Source: Palsa-892 sp035556215 (lineage in GTDB: Bacteria; Pseudomonadota; Alphaproteobacteria; Rhizobiales; Xanthobacteraceae). Taken from it: a stretch of 64,000 nucleotides of DNA. Both the position numbers and the translations under genes were made by a program. The notes below the pieces were generated by a model. That model saw only the letters and a list, made by a program, of their open reading frames with translations. It made no database searches and was not told the DNA's origin. Of the stretch, positions 60,496 to 64,000 are shown one piece after another. The stretch lies in the NCBI GenBank assembly GCA_035556215.1, contig DATMFI010000041.1, forward strand, positions 1-64,000. Direction: 5' to 3'. Position 1 is the stretch's first letter. Every line of letters starts with the position of its first letter.

Positions 60496-60852
60496 GTGCA
60501 ACGCATCTGGAACGCCACCGTCAATACCTGGAATGGCCTCTGCTTCGTCTTCAAAAGCGAAGCGGCGTTCCGGCAGGAATTCGCGGTCTTCCTGATCGCC
60601 TTGCCGCTCGCCTTTCTCATCGCCGCCGAGCCGTGGAAGCGTTTCATTTTGATCGCGATGCTGTTGATCGTGATGATCGTGGAACTGCTCAATAGCGCGA
60701 TCGAGAAGCTCGCCGATCACGTCGCGCCCAAACGGCATAACCGCATCAGGAACGTCAAGGACATGGGCTCAGCGGCGGTCGGTCTTGCGCTGCTCGCCGC
60801 CGGCATCGCCTGGCTGATCGCCATCTGGGAATGGGCCGCGGCGATCCTCTAG
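60496..60852 (+). CDS. dgkA: Diacylglycerol kinase
   Basis: The 118-residue membrane protein starts at GTG 60496 behind GGAAG. It has three membrane helices and the family motifs EAAFRQEFAVFL and VELLNSAIEKLADH, with the catalytic Glu and the metal-binding ENSAIE-like residues, and KDMGSAAVG near the end. It phosphorylates diacylglycerol released by periplasmic glucan decoration. It lies 18 bp downstream of the ModA-like gene. Confidence 0.93.
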   Translation: MQRIWNATVNTWNGLCFVFKSEAAFRQEFAVFLIALPLAFLIAAEPWKRFILIAMLLIVMIVELLNSAIEKLADHVAPKRHNRIRNVKDMGSAAVGLALLAAGIAWLIAIWEWAAAIL

Positions 60853-61040
60853 ATCATGCAAATGTGATCGCGGCCGCGGCCCGCGAGGGCAATTTCGGTT
60901 TTTAGACACCGCTCTTGTGCATTGCGTTGCTGCGATGCGTGAAAGATTCCCGCGCGCGCCGATGTTAGCCTTCGGGCAAGCGCGGGCACGACCCGGCGTG
61001 CAAGCGGCGGTCCCGAACAGCCGGGCTGGGAGGAGCTTTA

Positions 61041-62198
61041 ATGAAACGGCGATTTCTGGCGGGCGTATGCGCGCCTGTGTTGCTTCCGTTCCTGCTAAGC
61101 GCTGCTTCGGCGCAAATCGCGATCTCCGCCAATGACGGCAAAGCCGGCATCGATGACGGCAAGAGCATCGTCAATCAGAATCCGCATCCCGATTACATTA
61201 CCATTTTCGATCTCGGCCAGAAGCCGCCGAAAGTCATCGGTGAGGTGATGAACGTGCCGGCCAGCGTCGTCGGTCCGCCGCAATCGGTCGCCGTCGCCAA
61301 GGACGCGAGCTTTGCGATCGTCACCGGCGCCTTCAAGGTCGATCCCGCCGACTCGAAGAAGGTGGTGCCTGACAACAAGGTGACGGTGATCGACCTCAAG
61401 GCGAAGCCCGCCGCCGTCATCGCGACGCTTGAAGCAGGGCTTGGGGCGACGGGCGTTTCGATCAATCCCGCGGGCACGCTGGCGCTGGTTTGCAACCGCA
61501 ACGAAGGCACCGTGTCGATCTTTAAGATCGCCGGCAACAAACTCACTGCGGCGGGCAAGCTGCAACTCGGCGGCGACAAATCCGGCCCGAGCCACGCGGC
61601 CTTTACGCCGGACGGCAAGATGGCGATCGTCACCCGGGACGGCGATCATCGCGTGTCGATCCTGAAAGTGGATGGCGACAACGTCACCGATACCAAGCAC
61701 ACGATGACCGGCGGTTTCCGCCCCTACAGCCTCGAGATCAGCTCGAAAGGCGACATTGCCGTCTTCGGCAATCAGGGCGGCGGCACCGGCGATGACGATG
61801 TCATCAACGTCGTCGATCTGAAATCGAATCCGCCGCGCGTCGTTGACACGATCTCGGTCGGCCCGACGCCGGAAGGCGTCGCGATGTCGCCGAGCGGCAA
61901 GTATGTCGCCGTCACGGTGATGAACAACACCAACAAGCCGAAGGCGTTTCCGTTCTACCGGGACAACGGCGTCCTGCGCATCTACGCCATCAACGGCAAG
62001 AAACTCAGCCATGTCACCGACGGCAAGGTCGGCCACTGGTGCCAGGGCGCGGTCTGGAGCCGGGACGAGAAGCAGATCGTCGTGCAGTGCATGGTCGAGA
62101 AGGATCTCGAGTCGTTCAGTTTCGACGGCAAAAGCCTGAAACGGAACGGCGAGATCAAGCTCAAGGCCGGCGGCGCCGGAATGCGCGCCCAGCAGTAA
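61041..62198 (+). CDS. Exported beta-propeller protein (YVTN/lactonase-like)
   Basis: The 385-residue protein has a signal peptide ending SAASAQ and a repeat of about 45 residues with the pattern V-D-L-K-x-x-P-x-V-v-x-T-x-x-G-x-x-P-x-G-V-x-x-S-P-x-G-k-x-x-V, for example VVDTISVGPTPEGVAMSPSG. That is a seven-blade YVTN or lactonase-like propeller. GGGAGGAG precedes the ATG. Function is not established; a surface or binding role is possible. Confidence 0.82.
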   Translation: MKRRFLAGVCAPVLLPFLLSAASAQIAISANDGKAGIDDGKSIVNQNPHPDYITIFDLGQKPPKVIGEVMNVPASVVGPPQSVAVAKDASFAIVTGAFKVDPADSKKVVPDNKVTVIDLKAKPAAVIATLEAGLGATGVSINPAGTLALVCNRNEGTVSIFKIAGNKLTAAGKLQLGGDKSGPSHAAFTPDGKMAIVTRDGDHRVSILKVDGDNVTDTKHTMTGGFRPYSLEISSKGDIAVFGNQGGGTGDDDVINVVDLKSNPPRVVDTISVGPTPEGVAMSPSGKYVAVTVMNNTNKPKAFPFYRDNGVLRIYAINGKKLSHVTDGKVGHWCQGAVWSRDEKQIVVQCMVEKDLESFSFDGKSLKRNGEIKLKAGGAGMRAQQ

Positions 62199-62217
62199 AG
62201 AACGTCATGGCCGGGCG

Positions 62218-62247
62218 AAAGGCGCGAAGCTCTCTTCGCGCCTTTTT
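62218..62247 (+). terminator. Intrinsic terminator after the beta-propeller gene
   Basis: Arms 62218-62229 and 62234-62245 form a perfect 12-bp stem with a CTCT loop, with A-rich and T-rich ends and TTTTT at the close. Confidence 0.85.
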
Positions 62248-62327
62248 GCATGGGCTTGCTGCATGGCCTTGCTGCTGGCGATCCGCGAATGGATCGCAGC
62301 GTTGATGTGAAGCGCAGCTTTCCATTC

Positions 62328-62389
62328 GTCATGCCCGGCCTTGTGCCGGGCATCCGCGTCTGAATGGCCGGGACAAGCCCGGCGATGAC
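62328..62389. repeat. Palindromic intergenic repeat (RPE-like)
   Basis: The segment holds two nested GC hairpins, ATGCCCGG/CCGGGCAT (62331-62353 region) and GCCGGG/CCCGGC (62365-62384 region), and an outer GTCAT/ATGAC pair. The GTCATGCCCGGCC core is of a type often seen between genes in Bradyrhizobium relatives. It is in the 255-bp gap before nadE, between genes of the same direction. Confidence 0.6.
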
Positions 62390-62453
62390 TGCATTTGTTG
62401 CCGGTTGTTGCTTTTGTTGCTCATTGTGGCTTGCAACGCTACACCTCTGTCCC

Positions 62454-64000
62454 ATGACCAGAGATACCCTTCGTCTCGCCATTGCGCAGCTCAATCCCGT
62501 CGTCGGTGACGTCGCCGGCAATGCCGCGCTTGCGCGCCGCGCGCGTGTCGAGGCCGCCAGGCAAAACGCCGATCTCATCATTTTCAGCGAGCTGTTCATC
62601 GCTGGCTATCCGCCGGAAGACCTCGTGCTGAAACCGGCGTTTCAGGCGGCCTGCCGGGCGGCGGTGGAAGACCTTGCGCGCGAGACGAAAGACGGCGGCC
62701 CGGCATTGCTCATCGGTACGCCATGGGCCGAAGGCGGCAAGCTCCATAACGCCGCGGCGCTCCTCGATGGCGGCAAGATCGCGGGGCTGCGCTTCAAGGT
62801 GGATCTGCCGAACTACGGTGTGTTCGACGAAAAGCGCGTCTTCGCGCCGGGGCCGCTGCCGGGGCCGGTGAATTTCCGCGGCGTCCGCGCCGGCATTCCG
62901 GTCTGCGAGGATATCTGGAGCACCGAGGTCGTCGAAACGATCGCCGAGACCGGTGGCGAAATCCTGTTCGTGATGAACGCTTCGCCTTACCGGCGCGGCG
63001 TGATGAACGAGCGCCTCAACGTCACCGTGCCGCGCGTCGTCGAATCCGGCCTGCCGCTCATTTACGTCAATCAGTTCGGCGGGCAGGACGAGCTTGTGTT
63101 CGAGGGCGCTTCATTCGGCCTCAATGCCGACCGCTCGCTCGCCTTCCAGCTCGGCGGCTACAAGGAAGAGGTCGCGCTCACCGAATGGAAGCGGGAGGGC
63201 GGTGCATGGAAGTGCGTTTCCGGCCCGCGCGAGCAGCTTCTGGAAACCGACGAGGCCGACTACAACGCCTGCGTTCTGGGCTTGCGCGATTACGTCAACA
63301 AGAACGGCTTTCCCGGCGTCGTGCTCGGCATGTCGGGCGGCATCGACTCGGCGCTGTGCGCGGCGATTGCCGCCGACGCGCTCGGGCCTGAGCGCGTGCA
63401 ATGCGTGATGCTGCCCTACAAATACACCGCGAAAGATTCCTTCACCGACGCCGAGGCTTGCGCGAGAGCGCTGCATGTGCGCTACGACACCATTCCCATC
63501 GCATCCGCCGTGGAAGGGCTTGAAGCGGCGCTCGCCGCGGCCTTCAAGGGCCAAAAGCGCGACATCACCGAAGAGAACCTGCAATCGCGCGCGCGCGGCA
63601 CGATTCTGATGTCGATCTCGAACAAATTCGGGCCGATGGTGGTGACGACCGGCAACAAGTCCGAGATGTCGGTCGGCTACGCCACGCTTTACGGCGACAT
63701 GAACGGCGGCTTCAATCCGATCAAGGATCTCTACAAGACCGAAGTTTATCGCCTCGCGGAATTGCGCAATCGCTGGAAGCCGTCGAGCGCGCTCGGCCCT
63801 GACGGGCCTGTCATTCCCCAAAATATCCTCACCAAGGCGCCGACCGCCGAGCTTCGCGAAAACCAGAAGGATCAGGATTCGCTGCCGCCTTACGACGTGC
63901 TCGACGGCATCCTGCAACGGCTGGTGGAAGGCGAGCAATCGGTCGCCGAAATTGTCGCCGCCGGTTTCGACATCGAAACGGTGAAGCGTGTCGAAAGACT
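62454..64000 (+). CDS. nadE: Glutamine-dependent NAD+ synthetase (3' end outside the window)
   Basis: The 515 codons visible contain an N-terminal nitrilase-type glutaminase (Glu46 in FSELFIAGYPPED, Lys in FKVDLPNYGVFDE, Cys in GIPVCEDIW) and a C-terminal ATP-pyrophosphatase domain with SGGIDSA (about 293-299) and TTGNKSEMSVGY. It makes NAD+ from deamido-NAD using glutamine. The frame is open to the window end, and the usual length would need 30-60 more residues. ATG 62454 precedes the conserved RLAIAQLNP. Confidence 0.94.
   Translation, partial: MTRDTLRLAIAQLNPVVGDVAGNAALARRARVEAARQNADLIIFSELFIAGYPPEDLVLKPAFQAACRAAVEDLARETKDGGPALLIGTPWAEGGKLHNAAALLDGGKIAGLRFKVDLPNYGVFDEKRVFAPGPLPGPVNFRGVRAGIPVCEDIWSTEVVETIAETGGEILFVMNASPYRRGVMNERLNVTVPRVVESGLPLIYVNQFGGQDELVFEGASFGLNADRSLAFQLGGYKEEVALTEWKREGGAWKCVSGPREQLLETDEADYNACVLGLRDYVNKNGFPGVVLGMSGGIDSALCAAIAADALGPERVQCVMLPYKYTAKDSFTDAEACARALHVRYDTIPIASAVEGLEAALAAAFKGQKRDITEENLQSRARGTILMSISNKFGPMVVTTGNKSEMSVGYATLYGDMNGGFNPIKDLYKTEVYRLAELRNRWKPSSALGPDGPVIPQNILTKAPTAELRENQKDQDSLPPYDVLDGILQRLVEGEQSVAEIVAAGFDIETVKRVER

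Noticed and set aside
1..64000. CRISPR arrays, rRNA genes or insertion sequences
   Set aside because: No regularly spaced repeats, rRNA motifs or transposase-like proteins were seen.

Overview
The window looks like the chromosome of a high-GC alphaproteobacterium of the order Hyphomicrobiales, probably near the Bradyrhizobium/Rhodopseudomonas/Xanthobacteraceae group. The support is gene order (a FeuP/FeuQ-like pair, ccmI-ccmE-ccmF-ccmH, a Do protease, a second two-component pair, glnE), PleC/DivJ-type histidine kinases, TRAP and TauE transporters, and pervasive GC-rich long antisense open frames. This is inference from gene content; no species can be named from the sequence alone.

Positions 1-14843 carry the structural half of a gene transfer agent (GTA) or a prophage of the same lineage. 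The order is the end of the capsid gene (g5), then g6, g7, an extra HK97-gp10-like gene, g8, g9, g10, g10.1, a very short tape-measure gene g11, g12 (DUF2460), g13 (DUF2163), g14 (NlpC/P60) and g15 (about 1300 residues). A DUF2793/beta-helix tail protein and a lysis cassette (lysozyme, alpha/beta hydrolase, small holin-like protein, two tiny overlapping genes) follow. The cluster has been edited. Between g5 and g6 lie a strong terminator hairpin, a 3' fragment of an endonuclease/exonuclease/phosphatase gene and an antisense trypsin-like protease. An antisense, less GC-rich glycosyltransferase sits between the tail protein and the lysis genes.

Positions 14953-31751 hold an envelope and cytochrome block. 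A FeuP/FeuQ-like two-component system and a glycine-zipper lipoprotein lead to an unrecognised 468-residue protein. Cytochrome c maturation genes and a DegP-like protease follow. A second response regulator and its probable kinase are then separated by an antisense GSCFA/SGNH-like gene pair, and the block ends with glnE.

Positions 31748-50542 are mostly housekeeping: two PleC/DivJ-like kinases, pepN, a CDF metal transporter with a long C-terminal region, dusA, a TauE-type transporter, a retropepsin-like protease, a glutathione S-transferase, a 3-hydroxyisobutyrate dehydrogenase-like enzyme, an Mrp-type Fe-S carrier, a TakP-like TRAP transporter arranged convergently, moaA and a DUF971 protein.

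Positions 50620-51187 contain tRNA-Val(CAC) with a good promoter and a 49-bp exact duplication of its 3' half about 450 bp downstream. The repeat brackets a tiny region encoding a 55-residue membrane protein and looks like the scar or minimal remnant of a tRNA-integrated element.

Positions 51194-64000 hold a soluble MCP with a PilZ domain and an upstream CtrA-like site, gph, rpiA, a DUF2059 protein, glutathione reductase, a Tat-exported flavin amine oxidase with a tandemly repeated twin-arginine motif, class II DAHP synthase, a ModA-like binding protein, diacylglycerol kinase, a periplasmic beta-propeller protein, and NAD+ synthetase cut by the window end. No gap without a gene exceeds 300 bases.
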